Positions 52,368 through 60,957 of a stretch of DNA of 64,000 nucleotides are shown in pieces. How positions within the stretch are numbered: the first letter of the stretch is position 1; every line of letters begins with the position of its first letter. The DNA is from Croceicoccus sp. (GTDB lineage: Bacteria > Pseudomonadota > Alphaproteobacteria > Sphingomonadales > Sphingomonadaceae): positions 1 through 64,000 of the forward strand of contig JAPYSD010000001.1 in assembly GCA_029936705.1 (NCBI GenBank), written 5' to 3'. Below the pieces are notes generated by a model. It was not told the DNA's origin. It did no database searches and was given only the letters and a program-made list of their open reading frames with translations. Made by a program: the position numbers and the translations under genes.

Positions 52368-53909
52368 TCAGTCCCTCTTATAGGTGAGAGCACGCAAAAG
52401 CGCGCGGCCCTCTGCGCCGATCTGGTAGTCGAATGTAGCTTCGACCTCTTCGAAGTTGTTGGAGTGGGCTTCGTCGCTCAGCAGCCTGTAGAAGCCGCTC
52501 TTCTCCACCTCGAGCCCGAACACTTTTCGGGTAAGGACGCTGACGTTCTCAGCGAAGGTCTCCTCCTTGGGGCGCTCAGCCCGGAGGGAGTCGCCGCTTC
52601 CGAGAAGCCGCCACACACACTTCGCGGGAACCTCCTGCAGGACAACCGGGGAATGCGATGCCACGATCGCCACAGCATTGACCTCAAGAAGTAGCTCGGA
52701 GAGCACCCGGATGAACGAGCCTAGCAGTGGCGGATGCAGGTGTGTTTCCGGTTCATCCAACAGCACAAGCGACCGGTCGCTGACGTTCTCGATCAGCCGC
52801 GTAACGGTGAGTAGGACGATCTTATGGCCCGAGCTCATGTGCGGGATCTGGAGCTTTACACGATCCCGCGCGGACTCGCCGTCCTCTCCCGCGACCTCGT
52901 ATGCGCGCAGGTCGCGGATACCCGGGTCCGATGAGAGCGTCTTCAGCGCTTTGACCCAGCGGCCGGTGCGCTTCTCGTCCTGGAAGATCGTGTCGAGTGC
53001 CTCGCGGAGGTCATCGTTGAGGTCCTCCGTCGACTTAACTCCGATCTTGCTTGTCGGTTTACCGCTCTCGTCGTCGAGGAAGCGCTTCACGCCAACATAG
53101 TAGTAGGGAAGCGACTTCTCGGTGCGTGCACTCCCGCCAGCGATTGGGTCGAATCTATCGAATGCGCTGAACGACACGATGACGAGGTTCAGGAAGTCGC
53201 TGCTTGGATTGAAGATAGGCTCGTCGAACTCGAACCGCCCGGCGAGGCCAAAGGCTGCAGCCTGATTGTCGGTCAACGCGTCCGCCATGCCGGCAAGGAT
53301 GCGTGTCTTGCCGACACCGTTGCGGCCGATCAGGACGTGAATGTTCGTCGGCGGCTTCTGCCCCGGCTTCACCACGAAACGGAGCGAAAGCGGCGGCGCT
53401 GAGGGGGCAGCACCGTCCTCGGACTCCAGCACATAGTCGAAAGCAAAGGTCGTAAGTACCGTCTCACCGCGGAGGATGCGCGGGTAGACGACTAGCACGT
53501 CGCTCTCTGACGAGTTCCGCAGCAGCGAGACCTGGAGCGCCGGCTCGCCCTTGAATCGCTGGTAGCGGGCGGGGTCGAAGGCGAGGTCCCTGAGCCCGCG
53601 CAGAATAGCCTCGCGCGAGGCCCAAGGCATCTTCATGAGCATAAGGTAGTAGTTACGGTCGTTTCCCAGCGAGCAGTGTGCGTCGCTCAGCCCCCCCGTT
53701 GGCAGATCCAAATGGACGACGCCTGCCTCCTGGCCGCGAAACATGATCTGTGTTGCGCCGAGGTCATGCTCCAGCCCGTCCTCGTCATAAGCGGTGACCT
53801 CGTAGGTCGTCTTGAAGCCGAAGTCGTCCCAATTGTTCCAGGTGAGATAGCAGACGCCCCGTGTCCCAGCCGGGGTGCCGCCGCGCCGCTCGCGCATATA
53901 GAATTTCAC
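52368..53909 (-). CDS. AAA/ABC-type ATPase with long N-terminal domain (PtuA-like defence ATPase)
   Basis: A 513-residue ATPase of the ABC/SMC-like class found in OLD, RecF and Septu proteins. Walker A is GRNGVGKT (195-202), a signature-like HMSSGHK is at 357-363, Walker B is LVLLDEPETHLHPP (381-394) and the switch histidine is in ASHSP (417-421). The GTG at 53909 is chosen for GGAGGA five bases upstream; a TTG further up is possible. The Walker A normally lies near the N-terminus in such proteins; here about 190 residues of a strand-rich domain (TTYEVTAYDEDGLEHDLGATQ, VVHLDLPTGG) precede it, which I do not recognise. It should power or gate the HNH nuclease encoded next. Confidence 0.85.
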   Translation of the reverse strand: MKFYMRERRGGTPAGTRGVCYLTWNNWDDFGFKTTYEVTAYDEDGLEHDLGATQIMFRGQEAGVVHLDLPTGGLSDAHCSLGNDRNYYLMLMKMPWASREAILRGLRDLAFDPARYQRFKGEPALQVSLLRNSSESDVLVVYPRILRGETVLTTFAFDYVLESEDGAAPSAPPLSLRFVVKPGQKPPTNIHVLIGRNGVGKTRILAGMADALTDNQAAAFGLAGRFEFDEPIFNPSSDFLNLVIVSFSAFDRFDPIAGGSARTEKSLPYYYVGVKRFLDDESGKPTSKIGVKSTEDLNDDLREALDTIFQDEKRTGRWVKALKTLSSDPGIRDLRAYEVAGEDGESARDRVKLQIPHMSSGHKIVLLTVTRLIENVSDRSLVLLDEPETHLHPPLLGSFIRVLSELLLEVNAVAIVASHSPVVLQEVPAKCVWRLLGSGDSLRAERPKEETFAENVSVLTRKVFGLEVEKSGFYRLLSDEAHSNNFEEVEATFDYQIGAEGRALLRALTYKRD

Positions 53910-53986
53910 GTGGTTCCTCCATCGGTTGTCCAAGGCGGATGGGTCCGCCGCGAACCGGGTAGAATCTAGCCCCGTCTTATTTTCTC

Positions 53987-54014
53987 TAGATCACGTGAAT
54001 TCTTTAGATCACGT
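53987..54014. promoter_or_regulatory. Direct repeat TAGATCACGT in defence operon promoter region
   Basis: TAGATCACGT occurs at 53987-53996 and 54005-54014, an 18-bp start-to-start spacing, 78-105 bases before the ATPase start. Tandem sites of this kind are often regulator-binding half-sites. No cognate regulator is identified. Confidence 0.35.
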
Positions 54015-54365
54015 CTGTGCCCGGACGAAAGGTATGGTTCGAGCGTCGCGTACTCGGACCTAATCCCTCCATCTTATTGTGGTTGCCCTTCGACATGATC
54101 TCCACTCCCTTGCCGAGCCTAACGAGATGTCGGCGACATCGAATTTCGCAATGCCTCGTCCTATGGACGCTGCTACGAAAAGCTTGATTTCATAGTCAAA
54201 GCTCGTCGACGGAATCTGCGATTCCAGCGAAACTGCTCTATTAAGAACTGGGACTTCTAGATATCACAATGCCCTTGCTAGAGCTCTGAACGGAAAAAGC
54301 GGTCCGCCCCCGCTTAGCAATCAAATACCCTTTGGGTAGGACCCGCCGTTTTTGTTCGCCAGATA

Positions 54366-54391
54366 ACCCGCAGGGCAGAGGCCCTGCGGGT
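54366..54391 (-). terminator. Hairpin after small protein gene
   Basis: A perfect 11-bp stem, ACCCGCAGGGC / GCCCTGCGGGT, with a 4-nt loop begins 12 bases beyond the stop of the small ORF at 54404. There is only a short T-rich sequence after it. Confidence 0.6.
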
Positions 54392-54403
54392 GATTGTCGC
54401 ATT

Positions 54404-54529
54404 TTATTCGTCGACGATGATCGGGAAGGCCCGGATGCCATACTCACGTGCGTGGATGACCCGCCCGTTCTTGGTGATGGTCGAACGCCAGATGACGCGT
54501 TTACCGGGGGGAGGAGAAAATTTACGCAT
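54404..54529 (-). CDS. Small 41-aa protein
   Basis: ATG at 54529 opens a 41-codon frame: a basic start (MRKFSPPPGKRVIWRSTITK), NGRVIHAREYGIRAF and an acidic end PIIVDE. The pattern, a basic strand-rich peptide ending in a short acidic tail, resembles small conserved proteins I have seen in sphingomonads, but I cannot name the family. A perfect hairpin follows the stop, which supports a real transcript. The ribosome site is weak. Function unknown. Confidence 0.5.
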   Translation of the reverse strand: MRKFSPPPGKRVIWRSTITKNGRVIHAREYGIRAFPIIVDE

Positions 54530-55331
54530 AACATTGTCTTTCGATTGCGGACAAAAGCCGCGGTGATGACAATGCGCCCTTGATTTCGCGCCACGCGTAA
54601 GGGAAACCTATACACGCTTCACAGAGCACGACCGCCTGACGCATTGTCGTCGGTGGCGGAGGTTTCAGCGGGACAGGACATCGAACCTTTTGCCGAGGTT
54701 CGTCCTGCCCGCTGAACCGATCGCTAGCCATGATGCCCCATGAACTTTGCCGTTCAAGCGCTAGTTTTCCACCGAAGCCCACATGCGAAAGCGCGGTCGC
54801 CGCGAGGCTCGCCGGACAAGAGCGATGCAAGAGGGAATGCCGCGTTAAAAAAACTTTTCCACCACTTCGCCGCGCATGCAATCTTTTAGAACTTTACGAT
54901 GTGAGCCGCAGAATTTGGCCAGCGAATCAGTCAATCCCTATATTCGAGAACGACGATTCGCAGCGCTTGGCAGCATGCATCTGATCCTTATCGAATTTAG
55001 TTCTTAGTGGCCCTTCTAAGACTGGCTGCTCTGCTAAAGCAATTTTTTCTTTTCGATAAACCTACAAGCGAAATCTTCCGGGATACGGCCGTCACCTGCA
55101 GAATGCGCCATTCAATGTCCGCTATCGGGCAACAGACAAACCGCCTCTAGTGACCGGAACCGGGCGCTTAGCTGACCGACCGGTTTAGGCCGTCCCAATG
55201 GAAGCTTCTGTCAGGAGCGGACCTTAGTACGGGTTGATCGAAATGACCGGCTTTGGCCGACTTCAGCCGGAACATGGTGAATATCGTTGGCAGCTCCGCT
55301 CGATCCGGCAACAGAAACCGGACGGGCCCGT
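54530..55331. other. About 800 bp without recognised genes
   Basis: Frames are short and change often. It may contain the promoter of the small ORF and a relic of older genes. No RNA gene, IS end or clear repeat was recognised. Confidence 0.35.
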
Positions 55332-55535
55332 TCAGTCGCGGATGTGCCTTTGCCGGTAGTCGCCGCGACAGGCGCGTATGGCCTTGGCGAGGGTCTGGTT
55401 GGTCGCATCAAGGTCGAATCCCGTATCGAACGTCTTGCCCGCCCAGCGGCGCATTGCCTTAAGCTCCTCATGCATGGGCTCGAGCCATGCTTCCATGCGG
55501 ATGATATAGGCGTAGGGATCGTCGGGTTGGGGCAT
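55332..55535 (-). CDS. Small hypothetical protein beside IS3 insertion
   Basis: A 67-residue frame from ATG 55535: MPQPDDPYAYIIRMEAWLEP, MHEELKAMRRWAGKTFDTGF, DLDATNQTLAKAIRACRGDYRQRHIRD. It is helical and acidic then basic, with realistic codon use. The IS3 element at 55562 inserted 27 bases before the start codon, so its native promoter and any leader are separated from it. Not recognised. Confidence 0.42.
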   Translation of the reverse strand: MPQPDDPYAYIIRMEAWLEPMHEELKAMRRWAGKTFDTGFDLDATNQTLAKAIRACRGDYRQRHIRD

Positions 55536-55602
55536 AACGGACCATGCCCGTGATGGCAAAATGAACCGCCCCGGGTTTACCGGAGAGTTTCAGTTCCAAT
55601 AA

Positions 55603-56508
55603 TTAGGCTGCTTTTTCTACGACGTTCAAGGTTGCATAGAATTCCTTTTCTGCTTCATGCGGCGTGACGTAGCCGATGGCGCTGTGCAGGCGCGTGTTGT
55701 TATACCAGTCGACCCATTTCAGCGTTTCCCACTCGACCTGACCGACGGACTTCCAAGGGCCGAGGAACTTGATGACCTCGGTCTTGAAGAGACCGATGAT
55801 GCTTTCGGCCAGGGCATTGTCATAGGAATCGCCAACGCTGCCGACTGACGGGTCGATCCCGGCTTCGGCCAGTCGCTCAGTGTATCGAATGGATAGATAT
55901 TGGCTTCCTCTGTCGCTGTGATGGATCAGCTTCCCGGCTTCCGATGGCGCGCGCTGGCAGATAGCCTGGTTCAGGGCATCGAGGACGAAAGCGGTGGTCA
56001 TCGAGGTCGAGACCCGCCAGCCAACGATCTTGCGGGCGAATACGTCGACGACAAAAGCCACATAGACCATTCCCTGCCAGCTTGAGACATAGGTGAAATC
56101 GCTGACCCAGAGCTGGTTGGGCATGGCGGCTACAAAGGCCCGGTTCACCTTGTCATCCGGACAAGCTTGGGCGGCATCCGGGTTTGTTGTGATTACCTTC
56201 TTGCCGCGGACAACGCCTTGTAATCCCGCCACCTTCATCAGACGCTCCACCGTGCAGCGGGCAATAATCCGGCCCCCGCGGCGTAACTGGCGCCAGATCT
56301 TGCGGGCGCCATATCGGCCTCGGCTGTTGTCGAAAGCCTGCTCGATGGCAGCCATGTGGAGACGATCCTGCCTGACCCGGTTGGATGCCAGATCGGGATC
56401 GCGCTCCACCGCCTTGAAAGCGTAAAACGTCGATGGTGCGATCCCCAGAACCCGGCAGATCGGCCCGACACCAAAAACGCTACGTTGATCTTCAATAAAC
56501 GCGATCAT
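55603..56508 (-). CDS. IS3-family transposase OrfB (DDE integrase)
   Basis: A 301-residue integrase-type protein: HTH_21-like RGRYGARKIWRQLRRGG, the rve core with WVSDFTYVSSWQGMVYVAFVVDVF (first Asp), HHSDRGSQYLS (second Asp) and DNALAESIIGLFKTE (Glu), and the C-terminal WYNNTRLHSAIGYVTP. The frame overlaps the end of OrfA by four bases, and the active enzyme is normally an OrfAB frameshift fusion. All catalytic residues are present. Confidence 0.92.
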   Translation of the reverse strand: MIAFIEDQRSVFGVGPICRVLGIAPSTFYAFKAVERDPDLASNRVRQDRLHMAAIEQAFDNSRGRYGARKIWRQLRRGGRIIARCTVERLMKVAGLQGVVRGKKVITTNPDAAQACPDDKVNRAFVAAMPNQLWVSDFTYVSSWQGMVYVAFVVDVFARKIVGWRVSTSMTTAFVLDALNQAICQRAPSEAGKLIHHSDRGSQYLSIRYTERLAEAGIDPSVGSVGDSYDNALAESIIGLFKTEVIKFLGPWKSVGQVEWETLKWVDWYNNTRLHSAIGYVTPHEAEKEFYATLNVVEKAA

Positions 56509-56846
56509 CGCTTGAACGGGCGGTCGAGCTCCGCCGCCGCGAAATACGCCGATGCCTTCTTCAATATCTCATTGGCGGTGCGAAGTTCACGGTTCTCGCG
56601 CTCCAATTCCTTGATCCGGTCCTTCTCCGCGCTCGTTAGCCCGCCCCGTTGCCCGACATCACGTTCGGCTTGCTGGCACCAGACACGCAGGCTGTCAGGC
56701 GAACAGCCGAGCTTGGGTGCGATCGCCCGATACGCTGCTGTATCGCTGGTGTAATCGCCACGGTTCTCCCGAAACAGGCGGACACCGCGTTCGCGAAGTT
56801 CAACCGGATAGGCGGGCGTGAATCTTTGCTTGGTCATAAGGCTCAT
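56505..56846 (-). CDS. IS3-family transposase OrfA
   Basis: A 113-residue OrfA. The N-terminal helix-turn-helix (YPVELRERGVRLFRENRG, IAPKLGCSPDSLRVWCQQAERD) is followed by a leucine-zipper-like helix (IKELERENRELRTANEILKKASAYFA) used in OrfA-OrfAB assembly. It recognises the terminal repeats. The end overlaps OrfB. Confidence 0.9.
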   Translation of the reverse strand: MSLMTKQRFTPAYPVELRERGVRLFRENRGDYTSDTAAYRAIAPKLGCSPDSLRVWCQQAERDVGQRGGLTSAEKDRIKELERENRELRTANEILKKASAYFAAAELDRPFKR

Positions 56847-56997
56847 CCTTTGAGTATTTTACTCTCCGGTAAACCCGGGGCGGTTCAAAAACCCACAAGC
56901 ATGTGGTGGTGCGCCGGACACCTGCAAGGGCGAAATGCGCGTCTCCTTGAGCCGGGTGGGATTCTCGAAGTCACGCTTGTCGGCGGGCGCTGCCCAC

Positions 56998-57288
56998 TCA
57001 CAGATATCGACCGAAGTCCCTGCTGTGGTGAAGAACCCGAACAATCAGAATTGTGCTGCCGGCCGGCTGATAAAAGATGACATGAGCCTGCTGCCTGATC
57101 CGGCGCAGACCGGGCGCAAGCTCTTCGGCGCTCCTGCCAAGGCCCGGGTTGTCGAGCAGGGACTGAAAGCAGGATTGTAGCAGATCGCGATACTTGCGGG
57201 CCTGTTCGATGCCAAACTCAGCAATCGTGTAATCGGCGATCTCGGCAAGATCGGATGCCGCCCGCCTGCTGATATGCAAGTCAGGCAT
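56998..57288 (-). CDS. parE: ParE-family toxin
   Basis: A 96-residue RelE/ParE-superfamily toxin, probably a gyrase poison. Typical features are the start MPDLHISRRAASDLAEIADYTIAEFG, the central helix LLQSCFQSLLDNPGLGRSAEEL with PGLRRIRQQAHVIFYQ, and the C-terminal VRVLHHSRDFGRYL. Its start overlaps the antitoxin gene by eight bases. The IS3 element lies 110 bases downstream. The pair helps plasmid persistence. Confidence 0.9.
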   Translation of the reverse strand: MPDLHISRRAASDLAEIADYTIAEFGIEQARKYRDLLQSCFQSLLDNPGLGRSAEELAPGLRRIRQQAHVIFYQPAGSTILIVRVLHHSRDFGRYL

Positions 57289-57535
57289 CTGTGGAGCGGC
57301 TACGCTTCTCCGCTGTTGTCCATATTTCGTCCAGCGACAGATCGCTCACGCCGCTTTCCAGCCCTTCCGCGATCGCCTGCCTCAGTTGGGCCAAGCTGTT
57401 CTGCCCTTCCTGATCGCGGCGTACGAGATCACGAATATACTCGCTGTCGTTCGTGAATGCCCCGCGTGCGATCTGAGCCTTTATCCAGGCATCCTGACTG
57501 TCGCTGAGCGTGATGGTTTTGCGGATGGTGGCCAT
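57281..57535 (-). CDS. parD: ParD-family antitoxin
   Basis: An 84-residue antitoxin with an N-terminal ribbon-helix-helix (TIRKTITLSDSQDAWIKAQIARGAFTNDSEYIRDLVRRDQ) and a C-terminal toxin-wrapping tail (AIAEGLESGVSDLSLDEIW). GGAGAAGCAC precedes the ATG. As in other ParDE pairs it is encoded first and should repress its own promoter together with the toxin. Confidence 0.92.
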   Translation of the reverse strand: MATIRKTITLSDSQDAWIKAQIARGAFTNDSEYIRDLVRRDQEGQNSLAQLRQAIAEGLESGVSDLSLDEIWTTAEKRSRSTDA

Positions 57536-57898
57536 GTGCTTCTCCTGCAGAAACAGGTATCATACTATTGGTGCAGCCCGCAATGATCACAGCAATATAT
57601 TCCGGTTGCCCGATGGGTCCATCTCACTGGCTGGCAAGCGGCTTTCTGTCCGATTTGACTTATGGAACATGCGCGCGGCGCTCGAAGTGCTCTATGGGCA
57701 CCGGCGTTCTTGTATCGACGCACTTCGTACCGCATGGTTCGCGGGTTCGTAGCGAGATACGCGATGCAGAACGAAGCCACGAAAACGGTCCACCGCAACA
57801 GCCTTGGCTTCGCCGTGAAGGCTGAAGGCCTCTCCCACTTAACCACATAAAAAGCGGCGGATGGCACCTTTTTCATTCAGTCAAAATTGGCCCTGCTT
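57536..57898. other. Promoter side of parDE and spacer
   Basis: About 360 bases. A 103-codon minus-strand frame (57565-57876; starts MKKVPSAAFYVV) has a hydrophobic patch but no ribosome site and three other frames are equally open, so I leave it uncalled. The parD promoter should lie close to 57560. Confidence 0.35.
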
Positions 57899-59065
57899 CT
57901 AGGCCATTTCGATCTGAGACAGCTTCGCGACCCGCAGGTCGCTTTCCTTCGAAAGCAACGACTGCCAGTCAGGGTTCACCTGCGCCAGTTTGAAGCCGCG
58001 CCCGGCCGGCCGAGCCGATACAACCCGCACCCTGCGGCCATCGATCAAAGCAAGTACCATCTCGCCTGCCACTTCGGAGCGATCGATCAGCTCGAAAACC
58101 AGCAGCGCGCTTGCAGGAATACCGATGCCAAGGACGGGCTTGTCCAGTCTGAAGGCAATGCCCGGTCCGTCAAAATTTCGCGTGAAGGTCTTCGACGTCT
58201 CCGACAGCATGGTCCATCCATCATGCGTCTTGCCCTCGAGGATCGGCATGGTCCGATCCTCGCAGAAAATATCGGGCTGCGCGCCGGCCGCCACGAGGCT
58301 CAGCTTGGACGACCAGTCGACAAGACCCTTTTCGGCCATCATGTTTTCGAGCTTGGCCGCAAAATTCTCGGCTTTCTGGCCCGGGATCTTCTTGACCAGG
58401 GAAAGGAGCGACGCGTTATGCCGCTGGTCGAGGGAGTGCTGCGAGAAAAGCTCTGCCATCATCGCATCGAGCCGTTCTTCCTGCTCGTATGCCGTAACAC
58501 TACGCGCGATATCCCGCATCGAGGTTCCGCCCATCATCTTGGCCGCCGACTTGCGGATTTTGTCAGGCCAGCGATGGAATGGGCGCTCTGCGTTTTCAAT
58601 CCGGCTTGCGGTTGCGGCCGGTATGCCAAACTTCTTCTTGAGATCCGTGGTCGACAAACCGAGCTCGCGGCGACGAATTCGCAGCGCCGCGCCGATCTTC
58701 ATGTCTTCGCGGGTACCACCGCGGTAGGTCAGCGAAGCTTCAGTATGATCGCGTGCCCAGCTTTCACGATCGAAATCCTTCTCGACCGTGTCGATGAACA
58801 GGCTCATGGGTTCGACGTTGAGAAGCTTTGCGAGCGCGACGACCTCGTCAGGTCGCGGGAAAATCTGTCCGCGCTCGATCTTGGCCAACCGTATGTAGTT
58901 GATCTCTTCCAGTCCGGTTTCACGGATGAAATCTGTCAGCATCTCGTATCCGGCCTTGCGGCGAAGATCGCGAAGCTTGTTCGGGAAGACGGTCGAGCGG
59001 ACAATGCCGCTGTCGACGATATGGACCTGCGGCTGTTCGACTGACTTTGCAGCAACGGGCGCCAC
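57899..59065 (-). CDS. Double-HTH XRE regulator with LexA/S24-like C-terminal domain
   Basis: About 388 residues from a GTG at 59065 (AGGAG upstream); a TTG at 59173 is the alternative. Two XRE helix-turn-helix domains are visible: KLRDLRRKAGYEMLTDFIRETGLEEINYIRLAKIERGQ and LRIRRRELGLSTTDLKKKFGIPAATASRIENAERPF. The C-terminal 100 residues (VFELIDRSEVAGEMVLALIDGRRVRVVSARPAGRGFKLAQVNPDW) follow the fold pattern of phage-repressor and LexA S24 domains, but an obvious serine-lysine dyad is not seen. It could be a repressor of the accessory genes to its right or of plasmid functions. Confidence 0.72.
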   Translation of the reverse strand: MAPVAAKSVEQPQVHIVDSGIVRSTVFPNKLRDLRRKAGYEMLTDFIRETGLEEINYIRLAKIERGQIFPRPDEVVALAKLLNVEPMSLFIDTVEKDFDRESWARDHTEASLTYRGGTREDMKIGAALRIRRRELGLSTTDLKKKFGIPAATASRIENAERPFHRWPDKIRKSAAKMMGGTSMRDIARSVTAYEQEERLDAMMAELFSQHSLDQRHNASLLSLVKKIPGQKAENFAAKLENMMAEKGLVDWSSKLSLVAAGAQPDIFCEDRTMPILEGKTHDGWTMLSETSKTFTRNFDGPGIAFRLDKPVLGIGIPASALLVFELIDRSEVAGEMVLALIDGRRVRVVSARPAGRGFKLAQVNPDWQSLLSKESDLRVAKLSQIEMA

Positions 59066-59494
59066 AGCATAATCTCCTATTGCGATGAACGGGGATTGGA
59101 GATCCCGCCCGTCACGAAACTCTATCACCCGAGGGCCGAAAAGAATTCCCTTTTCGGATGGAAAATCTGACAAGCCATCAACTGGTTCTAATCCAATAAT
59201 CCGGTCGCAAGCAAGGCTTGCACAGCAATAGTGTGCAATCTCTTACAGATCGCCTCCCGGCGAGTAATCAGCGGGATCCAGAATTATTCGGATAAAGCAC
59301 ATTTCCAAAAAACTGTGCCATTCTTGCTCTGGAGTTATCCGCTAACTGAACGGCCCCAGGATGATCTCGCGTCCGGGTGCCACCCACTTTTCGCAGTGGC
59401 GGTAGGTCTCAACTGGTCGGTAGGAGGCGAACAAAACGTCAAAACAGCGATCGGATCGATGCGCATTTTGTTGACGACGTCTCGAAGCCGCAGA
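59066..59494. other. Intergenic region between XRE regulator and zinc-ribbon gene
   Basis: About 430 bases, locally AT-richer (59170-59340), probably holding the regulator promoter. No convincing ORF, terminator or RNA gene. Confidence 0.4.
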
Positions 59495-59722
59495 TTAAAA
59501 CTGCTCCACAGGCTGGATGACCGCACCCCGCTTGCCGCAGGCACGGCAACGCATCATCGGTTCCACCGCCTCGATCCTTAGCGGCTTTCGGCGGCGGCTC
59601 AGTTCGTCCGCAAGTTCGATCGCATTCCAATGCAAGACATGCCCGCAGCCTTCGCAGGTGATTTTCGCGTCATATCCGCGCCTTGCGAAATCCGTGATCG
59701 TATCGAGCTTGATTCGTCCCAT
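59495..59722 (-). CDS. Small zinc-ribbon-like protein
   Basis: A 75-residue protein with two CxxC pairs, Cys23/Cys26 (CEGCGH) and Cys59/Cys62 (CRACGK), spaced as in small zinc ribbons. It begins MGRIKLDTITDFARRGYDAK, similar to short sphingomonad proteins that start with this amphipathic stretch. The frame is open 25 codons further up, but the family-like part begins at 59722. Such proteins may bind nucleic acid. It is divergent from the exonuclease gene. Confidence 0.6.
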   Translation of the reverse strand: MGRIKLDTITDFARRGYDAKITCEGCGHVLHWNAIELADELSRRRKPLRIEAVEPMMRCRACGKRGAVIQPVEQF

Positions 59723-59979
59723 GAGCCGAACTGGAACGAACAGGGAACAATCGTCAACATGCCGGTTGCCCTCGTGCGCATCCTTTCGATTGCGCATCGA
59801 TGAGGTTCCCAGGGCAGTGAGTTTCTTGGGAAATGCAGTGTGAAGAACGAGGGGAAGAAGTCTGAACCCACGGGTCAGCAGGGAAGGCGAGAAAGGTGAG
59901 AGTAGGGAAAAGGAGGTTACGGCCTCGCTACCCGCTCCGCCGGTCTCGCTTGTACCAACGACCGGAAGGTTTGAACTTC

Positions 59980-60873
59980 ATGAATACCGATGCCAATTCC
60001 AATCTCGCGGATATCTTGGACAGAGACGACCGCTTCAGGGTGCTGCGCAGGCTCGAGGAGCCGTGGGCGAAAGATAGCGACGAGCCTGTAAGAGGCAGAA
60101 GAAGAACCCTCGTGCTGGTCGATGTGGAGACGACAGGGCTCGATCCCGACAATGACGCGATCATCGAACTGGCGCTGATGCAGGTGTTGGTCGAGAGCGA
60201 AGGCGATAACCGCGTTCACAAGGTGATATCCTGGACGAAGCCCGAGGAGTGGCTACAGGATCCAGGCCGTGAAATCCCTGAAAAGATCAGCTTCCTGACC
60301 GGGATTTCCGACGATGCCGTTGCCGGGCAGCGGATCGACGACGACCGCGTGATGGAGGTGCTGTCGAGAGCCGATCTCATCATCGCGCATAATGCGCGCT
60401 TCGACCGCGCCTTCATCGAGCAGCGCTATCTCGAACTCGGCCCGAGGCCATGGGCGTGCAGCATGAATGAGATCGACTGGCTGACCCTCGAAATGGACGG
60501 GAAGAACCTCGGCTATCTGCTGATGCAAAGCGGACGCTTCTATCCAGCCCATCATGCCGCGAACGACGTGTGGAGCCTGTTCAAGCTGCTGACCTCGACG
60601 CTGGCGCGGTTTCAGCTGCTCGATGCGCGCAGCTGCCTCGACCTGCTGATCGAGGCGAGCGATGCGGAGACCTACCGCGTCGAAGCGCTGCACGCGCCAT
60701 TCGGCTTCAAGGACCGGCTGAAGGCCCGCGGCTACAAATGGGATCCGAAGAAGAAGGTGTGGTGGACCGAACTTGGCTATCCCGATTACCTCGATGAGCG
60801 CGACTGGTTTGCCGCGCTTGGCCTGCCGTCATTTGTCGCGACCCCGATCGACGCGACGCAGCGGCATCTCTGA
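59980..60873 (+). CDS. DnaQ-like 3'-5' exonuclease (DEDD family)
   Basis: A 297-residue protein with the exonuclease fold: motif I LVLVDVETTGLDPDN (Asp48, Glu50), motif II ADLIIAHNARFDRAF, and motif III HHAANDVWSLFKLL (His and Asp), i.e. a DEDDh enzyme like DNA polymerase III epsilon. After the nuclease core a C-terminal segment FKDRLKARGYKWDPKKKVWWTEL is added, a small domain often attached to such exonucleases in alphaproteobacteria. The ATG at 59980 has GGAAGG upstream. An intrinsic terminator follows. Possible roles are plasmid replication, repair or defence. Confidence 0.85.
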   Translation: MNTDANSNLADILDRDDRFRVLRRLEEPWAKDSDEPVRGRRRTLVLVDVETTGLDPDNDAIIELALMQVLVESEGDNRVHKVISWTKPEEWLQDPGREIPEKISFLTGISDDAVAGQRIDDDRVMEVLSRADLIIAHNARFDRAFIEQRYLELGPRPWACSMNEIDWLTLEMDGKNLGYLLMQSGRFYPAHHAANDVWSLFKLLTSTLARFQLLDARSCLDLLIEASDAETYRVEALHAPFGFKDRLKARGYKWDPKKKVWWTELGYPDYLDERDWFAALGLPSFVATPIDATQRHL

Positions 60874-60902
60874 TCTTCGAACACCCAGCCAATATTCTCT
60901 CG

Positions 60903-60930
60903 AAAGGGCCCGCCTCGCGCGGGCCTTTTT
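60903..60930 (+). terminator. Intrinsic terminator after exonuclease gene
   Basis: GGCCCGC pairs with GCGGGCC over a CTCGC loop, extended by A-T pairs, and the right arm runs into TTTTT. It lies 30 bases after the exonuclease stop. Confidence 0.85.
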
Positions 60931-60957
60931 CGTATCTACCTACAGGATATCTTCAGC

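Larger units (their letters stand above)
53910..54403. other. Upstream region of the ATPase/HNH operon
   Basis: About 490 bases with no gene recognised. It holds the 10-bp direct repeat at 53987-54014 and, at its far end, the hairpin at 54366-54391. Several overlapping frames exist but have no ribosome sites or family features. Confidence 0.4.
55562..56887 (-). mobile_element. IS3-family insertion sequence, intact
   Basis: Perfect terminal repeats TGAACCGCCCCGGGTTTACC at 55562 and its complement ending TTCA at 56887 bound a 1326-bp element. AAAA flanks both ends (55558-55561 and 56888-56891), consistent with a 3-4 bp target duplication. Both reading frames are open. With the IS630 it is the only element here that appears able to move. 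Confidence 0.88.

Noticed and set aside
51533..53909. A retron (RT plus ncRNA with PtuAB effectors)
   Set aside because: No reverse transcriptase reading frame exists in the surrounding 10 kb, so only the ATPase/HNH pair can be claimed.
57565..57876. 103-codon minus-strand ORF with a hydrophobic patch
   Set aside because: No ribosome site and several other equally open frames in the same interval; not supportable.
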